NCBI GenBank assembly: GCA_017531985.1
Contig: JAFXJY010000020.1
Coordinates: 1 to 55,531 of the forward strand
Direction: 5' to 3'
Origin: Bacteroidaceae bacterium
GTDB taxonomy: Bacteria > Bacteroidota > Bacteroidia > Bacteroidales > Barnesiellaceae_A
Length of the DNA: 55,531 bases
Below the pieces are notes generated by a model that did not search any database, was not told the origin of the DNA, and saw nothing but the letters and a program-made list of their open reading frames with translations. Within the stretch, counting starts at the first letter, position 1, and the number at the start of each line of letters is the position of its first letter. This document shows, in pieces, positions 17,774 to 26,739 of this stretch. A program made the position numbers and the translations under genes.

Positions 17774-18949
17774 ATGTCCTCACATTTATATCTTTTTGCA
17801 CCCGAGAACGACATGGCCTTAGCAGCTAATAAAGGTCATTATACTCCCACCGCTGTGGTGACAACTTTTGCCAACGATGTGTCATTATTGCCCATGTGGT
17901 ATGCACAAGGCGATGAAGCTGTTGTTCTGACTCAGCAACAGGTGGATGATAAAATGCAATCAACATTCGATGCGTTGGGTATAACAGCACGAGCCGTAGC
18001 GTCATCACCCGACGATGTCACCATGTGCAGCCCGTGGGGTTGGAGTGACTATATGGTGAATAAGTTGGTGCGGGCAGGAGTCGACAAGGCTATCTTACCC
18101 GATGCTGCTACCATTGACACCCTACGCACTCTATCGGGAAGAGCCACATCTCGCACCATTATGCAGGCTCTTGCCGACGAGGCATTAGGCTATCCTATGC
18201 CACCTCTGCCCGAGGTACTTACAACGGATGCCGATGTCGAACAATATGTAACATCACATCCACTCACTATGCTTAAATCGCCCTGGTCGAGTAGTGGTCG
18301 AGGTATCACCATTGTACAGGGTAAGTATGATGACAAGACAGCACGAGCAGCGGCAGGAACCATAGGCAAGCAAGGTTATATCATGGGTGAGATAATGCAA
18401 CGTAAGGTTCTCGACTTTGCAATGGAATTTTATAGTGATGGTACAACTGTGCGATTTGCCGGATATTCATTGTTCAATACCAGTGTGCGAGGAGTGTATC
18501 AAGGCAACTTATTGTTGCGGGATGCAGAGATAGAGAATATGCTGTCGCAACACATTGAACGTAGTTGGTTGCACAACACTCGCAGTGCAATGGAACGTAT
18601 TCTTACGCAACTTATTGCACCCCATTATCGAGGGTATGTCGGAGTAGATATGCTCATATACGATGCCAACTCTAATCATTTTCTGCTACACCCTTGTATC
18701 GAGCTTAACTTGCGTATGAGCATGGGTATGGTATCGCGTATAATTACCGATCGCTATATTGCCCCCGGTAGTAGCGGTACATTCGGTGTGGACTATTTTT
18801 CACACACTCCCGACTTGATAGAGTGGAGTAAATCTATGACCGAAGATAATCCTTTATCCATCCTAAATGAAAAGATTGTCAAGGGGTATCTGCCTCTGAC
18901 ACCCATTACAAACGCTACCCGATATGTGGCATATATTGTTGTCCAATAA
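17774..18949 (+). CDS. ATP-grasp-like protein of unknown substrate
   Basis: A 391-residue cytoplasmic protein that I do not recognise by name. The middle carries features of an ATP-grasp ligase: a lysine and Gly/Ser-rich loop (MLKSPWSSSGRGI), a second nucleotide strand (GYIMGEIMQRKVLDFAME), and a C-terminal metal-binding region GYVGVDMLIYD ... HPCIELNLRMSMGMVS with the Glu and Asn expected to hold Mg. The N-terminus (LYLFAPENDMALAANKGHYTP) looks like a pre-ATP-grasp domain. ATP-grasp enzymes join a carboxylate to an amine or thiol through an acyl-phosphate; the substrate is unknown. A cytidylate-kinase-like gene follows after 153 nt with its own promoter. Confidence 0.6.
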   Translation: MSSHLYLFAPENDMALAANKGHYTPTAVVTTFANDVSLLPMWYAQGDEAVVLTQQQVDDKMQSTFDALGITARAVASSPDDVTMCSPWGWSDYMVNKLVRAGVDKAILPDAATIDTLRTLSGRATSRTIMQALADEALGYPMPPLPEVLTTDADVEQYVTSHPLTMLKSPWSSSGRGITIVQGKYDDKTARAAAGTIGKQGYIMGEIMQRKVLDFAMEFYSDGTTVRFAGYSLFNTSVRGVYQGNLLLRDAEIENMLSQHIERSWLHNTRSAMERILTQLIAPHYRGYVGVDMLIYDANSNHFLLHPCIELNLRMSMGMVSRIITDRYIAPGSSGTFGVDYFSHTPDLIEWSKSMTEDNPLSILNEKIVKGYLPLTPITNATRYVAYIVVQ

Positions 18950-19045
18950 TGATGGGAAATGTGTAGATTTATATATTATCAAGGTAGATGAGTGGGAAAA
19001 ATGTTGAGAAAAGACCCTGGTAAATATTTTTCTTGCAATAACCCA

Positions 19046-19074
19046 TTGAATAATCGATTTTTTATGTAAGTTTG
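19046..19074 (+). promoter_or_regulatory. Promoter of the cytidylate-kinase-like gene
   Basis: TTG at 19046-19048 and TAAGTTTG at 19067-19074, 18 nt apart, 28 nt before the ATG. Confidence 0.6.
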
Positions 19075-19102
19075 TAACAGAATTATATAAAAACATATTG
19101 TT

Positions 19103-19735
19103 ATGAAGTCCAATCTTGTCATAACCATTGGTCGCCAGTTTGGCAGTGGAGGTCGCGAAATAGGTAAGATACTTGCCGAGATGCTACAATTAAATTATTA
19201 CGACAAAGAGTTGATACAAGAGGCCTCCAAGGCGAGTGGGTTGTGTCCCGAATGTTTTGAACGAGTCGATGAAAAAGCTCCCAACCGTTTTCTGAATGCC
19301 CTGTCGAAAGGCTGGCTGAGTGGGGCAAGCGGAATACCTTCGATGGGCGAATGGTCGGATGAGATGATTTTCAAGGTACAATCGGATGTAATACGGGATA
19401 TAGCCGAACGACATTCGGCTGTTATCGTAGGACGTTGTGCCGACTATATTTTACGCGACCATCCCCGATGCATCAGCGTATTTATTCATGCCACTACCGA
19501 CGATTGTGTGAGTCGTATAGTGGCTCGTAACCCGGGTGTGAGCGAGAGTGAAGCTCGCGAACTCACTGTTAAGCGTAACAAGGTGCGTGCTGCATATTAC
19601 AACTTCTATACCGATAAGGTGTGGGGTGATGCTGCATCGTATGACTTGTGCATCAATTCATCGGCAATAGGTACACAGGCAGCGGCTCAACTTATTGCAC
19701 AATTCATTGAGCAACGAATGATTACAAAGGATTAA
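19103..19735 (+). CDS. Cytidylate kinase-like family protein
   Basis: A 210-residue P-loop protein of the cytidylate kinase 2 family. The P-loop is TIGRQFGSGGREIGK near residues 8-22, followed by NYYDKELI and later AVIVGRCADYILRD, which resembles the NMP-kinase core. ARNPGVSESEARELTVKRNKVRAAYYNFY forms the lid/LID-arginine region. It is shorter and different from the housekeeping Cmk, so its true substrate is uncertain. Its own promoter and downstream terminator suggest a monocistronic unit. Confidence 0.85.
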   Translation: MKSNLVITIGRQFGSGGREIGKILAEMLQLNYYDKELIQEASKASGLCPECFERVDEKAPNRFLNALSKGWLSGASGIPSMGEWSDEMIFKVQSDVIRDIAERHSAVIVGRCADYILRDHPRCISVFIHATTDDCVSRIVARNPGVSESEARELTVKRNKVRAAYYNFYTDKVWGDAASYDLCINSSAIGTQAAAQLIAQFIEQRMITKD

Positions 19736-19768
19736 TTCTTGCCGATATCAACTGTTTTTAATAACCAT

Positions 19769-19803
19769 AAAAAAAGTCCCAATCATGCATTGGGACTTTT
19801 TTT
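19769..19803. terminator. Bidirectional terminator
   Basis: GTCCCAAT-CATGC-ATTGGGAC flanked by seven A on the left and seven T on the right. It lies between convergent genes and can act for both strands. Confidence 0.95.
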
Positions 19804-19828
19804 GATAGGTATGTACAATGAGCCCGAT

Positions 19829-20446
19829 TTATATTGTACGGCATAGATTGTTGCGAAGTGTTTCATCGACATTGCACTCTTCGCGTAGCTCTATATGCAT
19901 CCAAGCCTCTTCGCGTAGCAGTCGGGAGGTTGATGACTGGGGTCCGAGGTTCCATGTGAGTAGTATAACGCGGCTCTTGATGGTTTGTAATTTCTTGACA
20001 AGCATTTCATGGTCGGCATCACCGGTAATGAGTACAACATAGTCGAAGTTGTGTATCAGTGATAACTGAAAAGCGTCGAGGGCAAACCACACGTCTATCC
20101 CTTTTTCCACAACCGTTGTTTCGTCATTGCGTTCTATTTCACGCAAATGCTTGTAGTGGAAAATAACATCATTTTCAATAAGATTGTCTTCAAATCGTCG
20201 TTCGGCAAAGAGTAAATTTTTGTGAGCTGCATCTTTGGCTCTATATCTTCCGCGATAAAAATGGCTCTGTGTTATGATACAGTTACTATCAGATGTTCCC
20301 GATATTTCGGCAATCTTAGTGCGGATATACTTAAATAACTTATCTACTGCAATGTTCTGTGAGAATTGTTCTTCGAGAGCATCGTTTATCTTCGAATAAT
20401 AACCACCGTCAATAAATACTCCGATGGATGCGATTGTGTTGTTCAT
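19829..20446 (-). CDS. NYN-domain (LabA/PIN-like) putative ribonuclease
   Basis: 205 residues of the NYN fold, a PIN-like nuclease family acting on RNA. The conserved acidic residues are visible: Asp13 in IGVFIDGGYY, Asp in KGIDVWFALDAFQL, and the pair in VVLITGDADHEMLV. That is the full set expected for metal binding, so an active nuclease is plausible. I start at ATG 20446 (MNNTIASIGVFIDGG) because the longer version overlaps the whole end of the preceding gene. The upstream DUF2007 stop lies one base before this start, indicating translational coupling. Confidence 0.85.
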   Translation of the reverse strand: MNNTIASIGVFIDGGYYSKINDALEEQFSQNIAVDKLFKYIRTKIAEISGTSDSNCIITQSHFYRGRYRAKDAAHKNLLFAERRFEDNLIENDVIFHYKHLREIERNDETTVVEKGIDVWFALDAFQLSLIHNFDYVVLITGDADHEMLVKKLQTIKSRVILLTWNLGPQSSTSRLLREEAWMHIELREECNVDETLRNNLCRTI

Positions 20447-20447
20447 A

Positions 20448-20684
20448 TCAAATATTATTTTGTTGGCTGTTATTGAGTATATGTAGTGCTGCTTGGGCAT
20501 CACGTTCGAATACAAGCAAGCGAATGCTACCCAGTGAGGTGTGCGATAGGGGGTATATACTTGCCAGTGTTTCGTTGGTCAGCATGCATGGTATCCCTTC
20601 ATTTTCGAGTATATCGCGTGCGATGTGTGCATCTATGTTTGAACCATATTGCTTGATGGTTATGAGTTTGTCTTGTTGATTCAT
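20448..20684 (-). CDS. DUF2007 domain small protein
   Basis: 78 residues. LITIKQYGSNIDAHIARDILENEGI followed by a beta-strand ending in IRLLVFERDAQAALHIL is typical of DUF2007 (ferredoxin-like fold, often annotated as putative signal-transducing protein). Such domains are found alone or attached to enzymes and are thought to bind small molecules or nucleic acid; the role here is unknown. It is the first gene of a two-gene unit with the NYN protein, one base apart. Confidence 0.8.
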   Translation of the reverse strand: MNQQDKLITIKQYGSNIDAHIARDILENEGIPCMLTNETLASIYPLSHTSLGSIRLLVFERDAQAALHILNNSQQNNI

Positions 20685-20728
20685 GAGGGTAATATCTGAA
20701 TTTTGACTTAATTGAGCGTGACGTTATG

Positions 20729-20761
20729 CAAAGTTAATAAAAAGATATAATGATGTATCAA
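20729..20761 (-). promoter_or_regulatory. Promoter of the DUF2007-NYN unit
   Basis: On the minus strand TAACTTTG (20736-20729) is preceded by TTG (20761-20759) with a 22-nt spacer. It is 44 nt before the DUF2007 ATG. Confidence 0.55.
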
Positions 20762-20813
20762 TAACAATGATAAAAATGGCTGTAAAGTGTGTAAATAGTG
20801 ATATGTGTGGTTT

Positions 20814-21770
20814 TTATAAGGGGTAAGTTTCTGTATCGTTAGCCCATGTGTCGAAGAGTGTGTCTGTGGCATGCATGTATTGAGTAGGGGACGACGATTT
20901 GATGACGTTTTTGCGTAGTTTGCGTGGGGCATGAGGTAGAAAATACTCCCACAAGGCATGGGCTCGTTGCATCAGTTGGCTGTTGCCTTGTGAGGTCTGT
21001 TGCAAGGCTTCAAACAACTTGTCGTGAAATAATTGTGTGTGACATATAATGCTGTGTGGATCATATTGCCGAATGTTGTTGAGCCATAACGATAGATAAG
21101 GGCGAGCCAGCAAGCCTCGTCCTATCATGATACCTGTAAGGAAATTGTATTGTTGTAAGATGTGTTCGACATCTTGTGGCGTACACAAGTCTCCGTTATA
21201 GATGATAGGATGACTGCATCGACTTGCCAATTGTTCAAAAGCCTCATAGCATATATCTCCCTTGTATTGTTGCTGCCCTATGCGGGGATGTATGGTAACG
21301 TGAGTGAGTGGTGTTGCATTGAGTATATCTATCAGATGCTTCCATTCATCGGTCGATTGCCATCCGAGTCGCATCTTGATAGAGAATTTCATTTCGGGAA
21401 ATTCCTTTGTGGCAGCGAGTAGATCTTCTACCATTGATACATGTGGCAAGAGTCCCGATCCTCGCTTGTGAAGTGCGATAGGAGGGAAAGGACATCCCAT
21501 ATTAATGTCGGCACAAGTGTAGCCTTGCGATAGGAATAATTGAGTGATGCGACGCAATTCGTCGGCATCGCGAGGCAGCATTTGAGGTATAGTGGGAATC
21601 TCTTTATTGTTTTCGGGCGAGATGTCGGCAAGGTCTCGACGGCGAAAGCTCTCTTTCTCAATTCTTACAAATGGTGTGTAGTAGTAATCGATACCGCCCC
21701 ACATGGTGTGATGTAGTCGGCGATAAAGAGCTGTCGTGTAACCTTGTAGTGGTGCAAAGTGTAGTTGCAT
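20814..21770 (-). CDS. tRNA-dihydrouridine synthase family protein
   Basis: Flavin enzyme reducing uridines in the tRNA D-loop. 318 residues. It begins with the TIM-barrel FMN motif LHFAPLQGYTTALYRRL, has the catalytic cysteine at Cys93 in DINMGCPFPP, then KMRLGW, HPRIGQQQYKG, IIYNGDL and MIGRGLLARPYL (phosphate-binding end of the barrel). In bacterial Dus proteins the motif is usually NxGCPxxxV; the extra prolines here are unusual. Which Dus subfamily and which tRNA position cannot be told by eye. Confidence 0.88.
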   Translation of the reverse strand: MQLHFAPLQGYTTALYRRLHHTMWGGIDYYYTPFVRIEKESFRRRDLADISPENNKEIPTIPQMLPRDADELRRITQLFLSQGYTCADINMGCPFPPIALHKRGSGLLPHVSMVEDLLAATKEFPEMKFSIKMRLGWQSTDEWKHLIDILNATPLTHVTIHPRIGQQQYKGDICYEAFEQLASRCSHPIIYNGDLCTPQDVEHILQQYNFLTGIMIGRGLLARPYLSLWLNNIRQYDPHSIICHTQLFHDKLFEALQQTSQGNSQLMQRAHALWEYFLPHAPRKLRKNVIKSSSPTQYMHATDTLFDTWANDTETYPL

Positions 21771-21809
21771 GGTTGCTTTCAGGGATGTTCTGTCAATGAG
21801 TAAAAAGTT

Positions 21810-21867
21810 AAAGGGATGTTATATAAATCAGACCGAACTGATTATGGAATTTATAGAACATCCCTTT
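21810..21867. repeat. Long imperfect hairpin between dus and dnaJ
   Basis: AAAGGGATGTT (21810-21820) pairs with AACATCCCTTT (21857-21867); the inner part ATAAATCAG/CTGATT...ATTTAT pairs further. AGGGATGTT also occurs directly at 21781-21789. Confidence 0.65.
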
Positions 21868-21874
21868 ATGAAAT

Positions 21875-21901
21875 GAGGTTGCCCACCGAGTGAACAACCT
21901 C
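21875..21901 (-). terminator. Terminator downstream of dnaJ
   Basis: GAGGTTG / CAACCTC with a 13-nt loop, 65 nt after the dnaJ stop. Confidence 0.5.
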
Positions 21902-21966
21902 TTTCTCGTTATGGAGTGCTATATAGGTAAGCTTCCGTCTGAAAAATTGTCAGAAACCAGCCGGTT

Positions 21967-23148
21967 TTATGCTTCAAATATATTCTTAGTCTGTTCCCAC
22001 ACTCGTTGTTTAGCCTCTTCGGTAGGCTTGATGTTGGGAGAGTCTTTCAGTTTCTCGATGTTGTTTTTCTCTTCGTTGGTGAGTCGTTCGGGAATGTACA
22101 CCGAAACGTTAACGATGAGTGTACCCAGTCCATGACGGTTGTAGACGGGAAGCCCCTTTCCTCGCAGTCCGTATCGTTTGCCCGGTTGTGTGCCGGGTTC
22201 TATTTTGAGTTTGGCACGCCCGTCGAGTGTAGGTATCTCCACTGTTCCTCCCAGGGCAGCTGTGGGATAGTCGAGTAGCAGATTATAAACGATGTCGTTG
22301 CCACGACGTTCGAAGTAGGGGTGTTTTTCTTCCGAGAAGAAGAGGTATAAGTCACCATATTCACCGCCTCGACGGGGAGCATTACCTTTGCCTTCGATAG
22401 GCATCTGCATGCCGCCTGTAACACCGGCCGGGATGTGTACGGTAGTAGTTTCTTCTTTTTTTACTATACCTTCCCCATTGCAATAGGGACATTTGGTGGT
22501 GATGCGTTTTCCTTCACCTTCACAAGTGGGACATGTTGTGATGTACTCTTGGGCACCGAAGAAGCCTTGCTTTACCTGTCTTACACGACCTTGTCCTTTA
22601 CAAGTATCGCATGTGGTAAGGGCTGTGCCATCTTTGGCTCCTGTACCTTTACAGTGTTGACATTCAACGTAACGAACATATTTCAACTTCTTTTCGCAAC
22701 CTTTGGCTATATCGTTGAGTGTGAGTTTGATGTTCATACGCAGGTTGCCACCTACGCGTTGTTGTCGACCACCACCGTAGCTGCCACCACCGCCAAAGAA
22801 TGAGTCGAAGATACTTCCTCCTCCAAATCCTCCGAAGAGGTCGTTGATGTGCGACAGAATATCTTCCATCGAGCCGTTGTATGAATAGCCACCTCCACCG
22901 GGACCACCCAATCCGCTGTGTCCGAATTGGTCGTAGCGAGCTCGTTTATTGGGGTCGCTCAACACTTCGTAAGCCTCGGCTGCTTCTTTAAATTTTTCCT
23001 CAGCTTCTTTACGTTCTTCTTCCGACTTGGTACTCCATTTATCGGGGTGATATTGAATCGCTTTCTTGCGGTATGCTTTTTTCAGTTCTTCGGCAGTTGC
23101 TGTCTTGGCAACACCCAGTACTTCGTAGTAATCTCTTTTTTCAGCCAT
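21967..23148 (-). CDS. dnaJ: Chaperone DnaJ (Hsp40, type I)
   Basis: Co-chaperone that delivers unfolded clients to DnaK and stimulates its ATPase. 393 residues with all type I parts: J domain (1-75, HPD in QYHPDKWS), a Gly/Phe-rich linker ([29 protein letters not shown]), four zinc-binding repeats ([32 protein letters not shown]) and the C-terminal substrate-binding barrels ending in [14 protein letters not shown]. It follows grpE by 11 nt, so the two form a stress operon. dnaK is not in this window. Confidence 0.97.
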   Translation of the reverse strand: MAEKRDYYEVLGVAKTATAEELKKAYRKKAIQYHPDKWSTKSEEERKEAEEKFKEAAEAYEVLSDPNKRARYDQFGHSGLGGPGGGGYSYNGSMEDILSHINDLFGGFGGGSIFDSFFGGGGSYGGGRQQRVGGNLRMNIKLTLNDIAKGCEKKLKYVRYVECQHCKGTGAKDGTALTTCDTCKGQGRVRQVKQGFFGAQEYITTCPTCEGEGKRITTKCPYCNGEGIVKKEETTTVHIPAGVTGGMQMPIEGKGNAPRRGGEYGDLYLFFSEEKHPYFERRGNDIVYNLLLDYPTAALGGTVEIPTLDGRAKLKIEPGTQPGKRYGLRGKGLPVYNRHGLGTLIVNVSVYIPERLTNEEKNNIEKLKDSPNIKPTEEAKQRVWEQTKNIFEA

Positions 23149-23159
23149 GATAATTTCTA

Positions 23160-23759
23160 TTATTGAGCCACAACAACCTTAGGATAACGAATAACCACGT
23201 CGTTCAGGGTGTAACCTTTCTGTGTGCAATCTATGATTTTTCCCTTCTGCTCGGGCGACATGGCAGGAATTTGTGCAATGGCTTCGTGCTTGTCTGCATC
23301 AAAGTCTATTCCTATGGTTTCCATTTCTTTCACACCGTTGTGGTCAAGATATGTTTTGAACTTATTGTAGATGAGGTCGACACCTTCTTTCAGCGACTGC
23401 ACGTTGTCGCTGTTGTCGACGGCTTGTATAGCACGTTCAAAGTCATCAATAATGGGAAGAATAGCTTTCATGCATGCCTCGCCTCCGGTTTTTACCAAGT
23501 CGGCCTTTTCACGCAACGTACGACGGCGATAGTTGTCATACTCGGCCATTAGTCGCAAGTAGTCATCCTTTTGTTTCTCTATCTGTTCTTTCAGACTCTC
23601 TATCTCGGCTGTCAGTTTGGCAGTCTCGTCGACATCGTTTTCTTGCTTTTCTTCCTTTTCTGTATGGTTGTCGATAGCTTCTTCTTGTGAAGTCGTAGTG
23701 CTATCGTTAATTTCAATTGTCTTATTTTCAGCTTTTTGCGATTTTGTTTTCTTGCTCAT
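23160..23759 (-). CDS. grpE: Nucleotide exchange factor GrpE
   Basis: Releases ADP from DnaK. 199 residues: a long charged, disordered N-terminus (Lys/Glu/Gln rich), a coiled coil ([34 protein letters not shown], about 48-82) and the beta-wing domain with the family signature [18 protein letters not shown] and [10 protein letters not shown] at the C-terminus. First gene of the grpE-dnaJ pair. The 118-nt upstream gap carries an 18-bp perfect palindrome that could be a regulatory site. Confidence 0.95.
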   Translation of the reverse strand: MSKKTKSQKAENKTIEINDSTTTSQEEAIDNHTEKEEKQENDVDETAKLTAEIESLKEQIEKQKDDYLRLMAEYDNYRRRTLREKADLVKTGGEACMKAILPIIDDFERAIQAVDNSDNVQSLKEGVDLIYNKFKTYLDHNGVKEMETIGIDFDADKHEAIAQIPAMSPEQKGKIIDCTQKGYTLNDVVIRYPKVVVAQ

Positions 23760-23790
23760 GTCTATATTGTGATTAATTTCTGAAACATAG

Positions 23791-23808
23791 GCATGGAACG
23801 TTCCATGC
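23791..23808. promoter_or_regulatory. Perfect 18-bp palindrome upstream of grpE
   Basis: GCATGGAACGTTCCATGC, 32 nt before the grpE ATG. It is not the CIRCE element of HrcA. It may be an operator or a hairpin in the grpE mRNA leader; a weak -7-like TGTTTTTG lies just upstream (23833-23826). Confidence 0.55.
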
Positions 23809-23877
23809 TGCTATATTATATATAACAAAAACATTGCCAACTGGTAGGGTTGTCTTTCAACGCTGTCATAAAGTCAG

Positions 23878-24696
23878 TTATACATCACATTTACCTTGCC
23901 ATATAAAGCAGTCGGGAAATATCGTTGCATAGGAACAAGCCTCGTTGAAGATGCCGAATACCGAGGAGCCGGAACCCGACATTGCAGCATACTCGGCTCC
24001 CATATCGTATAGTCGTTGTTTGATGGCGGCAATGCGTGGATGAATGGAAAATACGCTCTTTTCGAAATCGTTCACTACATTATCACGCCACTGCCCAATA
24101 GGAGTAGTAATTCTTCTGCTCAATGGTGTGTCGGGAAGGTAAGGTATAACTTGCGAGTAGGCTTGTGCTGTGGGTACTGATATGGAGGGCTTTACAAGCA
24201 ATATATATTTGCCTTTAAGGGTGAAATCGATGGATGTAAACTCATCGCCAATACCGGTGGCCAAGAGGGGCGTATTGTAAATAAAAAATGCACAGTCGGC
24301 TCCCAATTGTGATGCACATTGGGCAAGCTTATCGTCGTCGAGTGGCAATGCAAACATGTCGCGAAGCATGCGTAGTGTGTAAGCTGCATCGGACGAACCT
24401 CCTCCCAGTCCGGCACCGAACGGAATGACCTTGTGCAGGTGAATTTCTACTGCCGGCAATTGATGTGACGACTGCAACAGCCGATAAGCTTTCATTATAA
24501 GATTTTGTTCTACATCACCATCAATCTCCATCCCGGTAATGGAGAGTGTCGTTTTATTACTTTGCGAAGGTACAATTTCAAGTACGTCGCATAGTGAAAT
24601 AGGGTAGAACAGAGTCTCTATGTTGTGGTATCCATCGGGGCGACGGGATGTAATGTTCAACCCAATATTTATCTTGGCGTTGGGAAAAGTAATCAT
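23878..24696 (-). CDS. ispE: 4-diphosphocytidyl-2-C-methyl-D-erythritol kinase
   Basis: GHMP kinase of the non-mevalonate (MEP) isoprenoid pathway, phosphorylating CDP-ME at the 2-hydroxyl. 272 residues. The N-terminal substrate-binding signature is ITFPNAKINIGLNITSRRPDGYHN, the ATP loop is PFGAGLGGGSSDAAYTLRML, and the C-terminal GHMP motif is AAMSGSGSSVFGIF. Its own promoter is visible and it is divergent from dnaB. Confidence 0.95.
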   Translation of the reverse strand: MITFPNAKINIGLNITSRRPDGYHNIETLFYPISLCDVLEIVPSQSNKTTLSITGMEIDGDVEQNLIMKAYRLLQSSHQLPAVEIHLHKVIPFGAGLGGGSSDAAYTLRMLRDMFALPLDDDKLAQCASQLGADCAFFIYNTPLLATGIGDEFTSIDFTLKGKYILLVKPSISVPTAQAYSQVIPYLPDTPLSRRITTPIGQWRDNVVNDFEKSVFSIHPRIAAIKQRLYDMGAEYAAMSGSGSSVFGIFNEACSYATIFPDCFIWQGKCDV

Positions 24697-24718
24697 TCTG
24701 TCATGTTGTTATTGGGTA

Positions 24719-24749
24719 CAAAAGTACATCTATTAGATGAGAGTTGCAA
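24719..24749 (-). promoter_or_regulatory. Promoter of ispE
   Basis: Minus strand: TTG (24749-24747), 20-nt spacer, TACTTTTG (24726-24719), 22 nt before the ispE ATG. Confidence 0.7.
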
Positions 24750-24822
24750 GTAACTACTCCTTCAATATTTTCTTATTCACAATGCTGCGTTGATAGTTGG
24801 TCGATAAAAAAGCGTGCTACAA

Positions 24823-24853
24823 TTTGTGGCAATAATTCATTTTCCTTACCTTT
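24823..24853 (+). promoter_or_regulatory. Promoter of dnaB
   Basis: TTTG (24823-24826), 19-nt spacer, TACCTTTG (24846-24853), a very good match. The leader to the dnaB ATG is about 105 nt, with no obvious structure seen. Confidence 0.75.
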
Positions 24854-24963
24854 GTAGGAGTGAAGGCTCAGGCAAGATGCCGACTATTAGTCATACTATT
24901 TTGTCTCGACCGTCAGTTGACTATAATATTCTATGTATAAATCGATAAATACGCAATAAGCCT

Positions 24964-26559
24964 ATGGCACCCATGAAAAGATATAGTTCGAGAAACTATA
25001 ATAAAAAAGAAAGTAACTATATGCCCGAAATGTCGGAGTTAGGAAAACTTCCACCGCAAGATACCGAGGTGGAAGAGGCGGTGTTGGGAGCATTGATGCT
25101 CGAAAAAGATGCATACACTCGCATATGTGACATGCTCAAACCCGAATATTTCTACGACCCTGCCAATCAAAAGATATATAAAGCCATTGTCGACTTATCG
25201 GCCTATCAGCGACCTATCGATATGCTCACTGTTACCAATCAGCTGAGAATGAATGGTACTCTTGAAGAAGTGGGCGGAGCATTGCGTATCAGCGAACTGA
25301 CCGGACGAGTAGTATCGGCTTCACACGTTGAGTACCACGCTCGCATCGTGGCTCAGAAATATTTGGCTCGCGAACTTATCTCATTTTCCAGTGAGATACA
25401 AGCCCGTGCGTTCGACGATACACAGGATGTTGATGACCTCATGCAGTTGGCCGAAGATAAGTTGTTCCGTATTTCACAGAACAACCTTAAAAAGGATGTC
25501 GTACAGATACGTCCCGTCATAGAGCAGGCTATCAAGCAGATTGAAGAAGCCAAGAAACGTGCTAATAATATGAGCGGATTGCCCACCGGATTTGATGAAC
25601 TTGATAAGATTACATCGGGTTGGCAAAATTCCGACCTCATCATCATTGCTGCACGTCCTGCTATGGGTAAAACCGCCTTTGTGTTATCCATGGCCAAGAA
25701 TATGGCTGTCAATTACAATGCCCCCGTAGCTGTATTCTCGCTCGAAATGTCCAACTTGCAGCTTGTCACCCGTCTGATGGTAAATACATGTGAAATTCCT
25801 GCCGACAACATCAAACGTGGTAACCTCGAAACGTGGCAGTGGGACCAATTGCTTAGCAAAGTCAATATCCTCTATGAAGCTCCTCTTTATATCGACGATA
25901 CGCCCAGCCTCTCGGTATTTGAGCTACGCACCAAGGCTCGTCGTTTAGTAAAAGAGCATGGTGTCAAGATTATCATTATCGACTACTTGCAGTTGATGAA
26001 TGCCAGTGGTATGGAATATGGTAGTCGCGAGCAAGAGGTGAGTACCATTTCTCGTTCACTCAAACAATTGGCCAAGGAATTAAACATCCCCATCATAGCA
26101 CTATCTCAGCTCAATCGTAGTGTCGAGAGTCGTGGAACTAACAATGACGCTACCGGTAAGCGTCCGCAGCTATCCGACCTGCGTGAGTCGGGTGCTATTG
26201 AGCAAGATGCCGACATGGTGTGCTTTATACACCGTCCCGAGTATTATCTTAAAACATCGGAGGACGGCAATAATAACGACATACGAGGCGTGGCCGAAAT
26301 TATCATCGCCAAGCACCGTAATGGTGCAACCGGTGTCGTTAAATTACGCTTCCGCGGGGAGTTGGCCCGTTTTGAAAACTGGGATGAAAACTCCAAGATT
26401 ATCGACTCGGCATTCAATCGCATGACCGACGATGATAGCAACCAGCAAGCGGCTACCCAAGAGGCCATCAATAACCCCGTAATGGCATCGGGTATAGTCA
26501 ATATCACACAAGCCACTCAAGAAGATTTTCTGAGCCGTCGCGGCGAAGATGTGTTATAA
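24964..26559 (+). CDS. dnaB: Replicative DNA helicase DnaB
   Basis: Hexameric 5'-3' helicase of the replication fork. 531 residues with an N-terminal DnaB domain (about 25-130, PPQDTEVEEAVLGALMLEK), a linker helix, and a RecA-like motor (about 195-470). Walker A is ARPAMGKTAF with Lys236, followed by VFSLEMSNLQLVTRLM, Walker B IIIIDYLQLM, and the arginine-finger region SQLNRSVESR ... LSDLRESGAIEQDAD. No intein is present, though DnaB is a common intein site. ATG 24964 and a second in-frame Met at 24976 are both possible starts. Confidence 0.97.
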   Translation: MAPMKRYSSRNYNKKESNYMPEMSELGKLPPQDTEVEEAVLGALMLEKDAYTRICDMLKPEYFYDPANQKIYKAIVDLSAYQRPIDMLTVTNQLRMNGTLEEVGGALRISELTGRVVSASHVEYHARIVAQKYLARELISFSSEIQARAFDDTQDVDDLMQLAEDKLFRISQNNLKKDVVQIRPVIEQAIKQIEEAKKRANNMSGLPTGFDELDKITSGWQNSDLIIIAARPAMGKTAFVLSMAKNMAVNYNAPVAVFSLEMSNLQLVTRLMVNTCEIPADNIKRGNLETWQWDQLLSKVNILYEAPLYIDDTPSLSVFELRTKARRLVKEHGVKIIIIDYLQLMNASGMEYGSREQEVSTISRSLKQLAKELNIPIIALSQLNRSVESRGTNNDATGKRPQLSDLRESGAIEQDADMVCFIHRPEYYLKTSEDGNNNDIRGVAEIIIAKHRNGATGVVKLRFRGELARFENWDENSKIIDSAFNRMTDDDSNQQAATQEAINNPVMASGIVNITQATQEDFLSRRGEDVL

Positions 26560-26701
26560 ACCTTACATATTGATATATCTCGATATAATCGGACTTTTTT
26601 TGATATGTAAAATCAGAAAAATCGACAACCTAAAAAATGTGTAATAAGCGGTGCTGATGCTAAAAGTTACAATATGACGGCTGTAAATTAAAAATTATAT
26701 A

Positions 26702-26709
26702 TATTTTTG
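26702..26709 (+). promoter_or_regulatory. Putative -7 element for the branching-enzyme gene
   Basis: TATTTTTG, 30 nt before the ATG. No clear -33 element. A weak hairpin TATAT-CTCG-ATATA followed by seven T near 26574-26603 may end the dnaB transcript. Confidence 0.4.
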
Positions 26710-26739
26710 CAGAATATAATGATGTAATTTGTAATATTT

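Noticed and set aside
23163..23552. Plus-strand ORF opposite grpE with hydrophobic stretches
   Set aside because: It is the antisense of grpE, which carries all family motifs.
25540..25760. Possible intein at the DnaB Walker A site
   Set aside because: DnaB is continuous at GKTAF and about 531 residues, the normal intein-free length.
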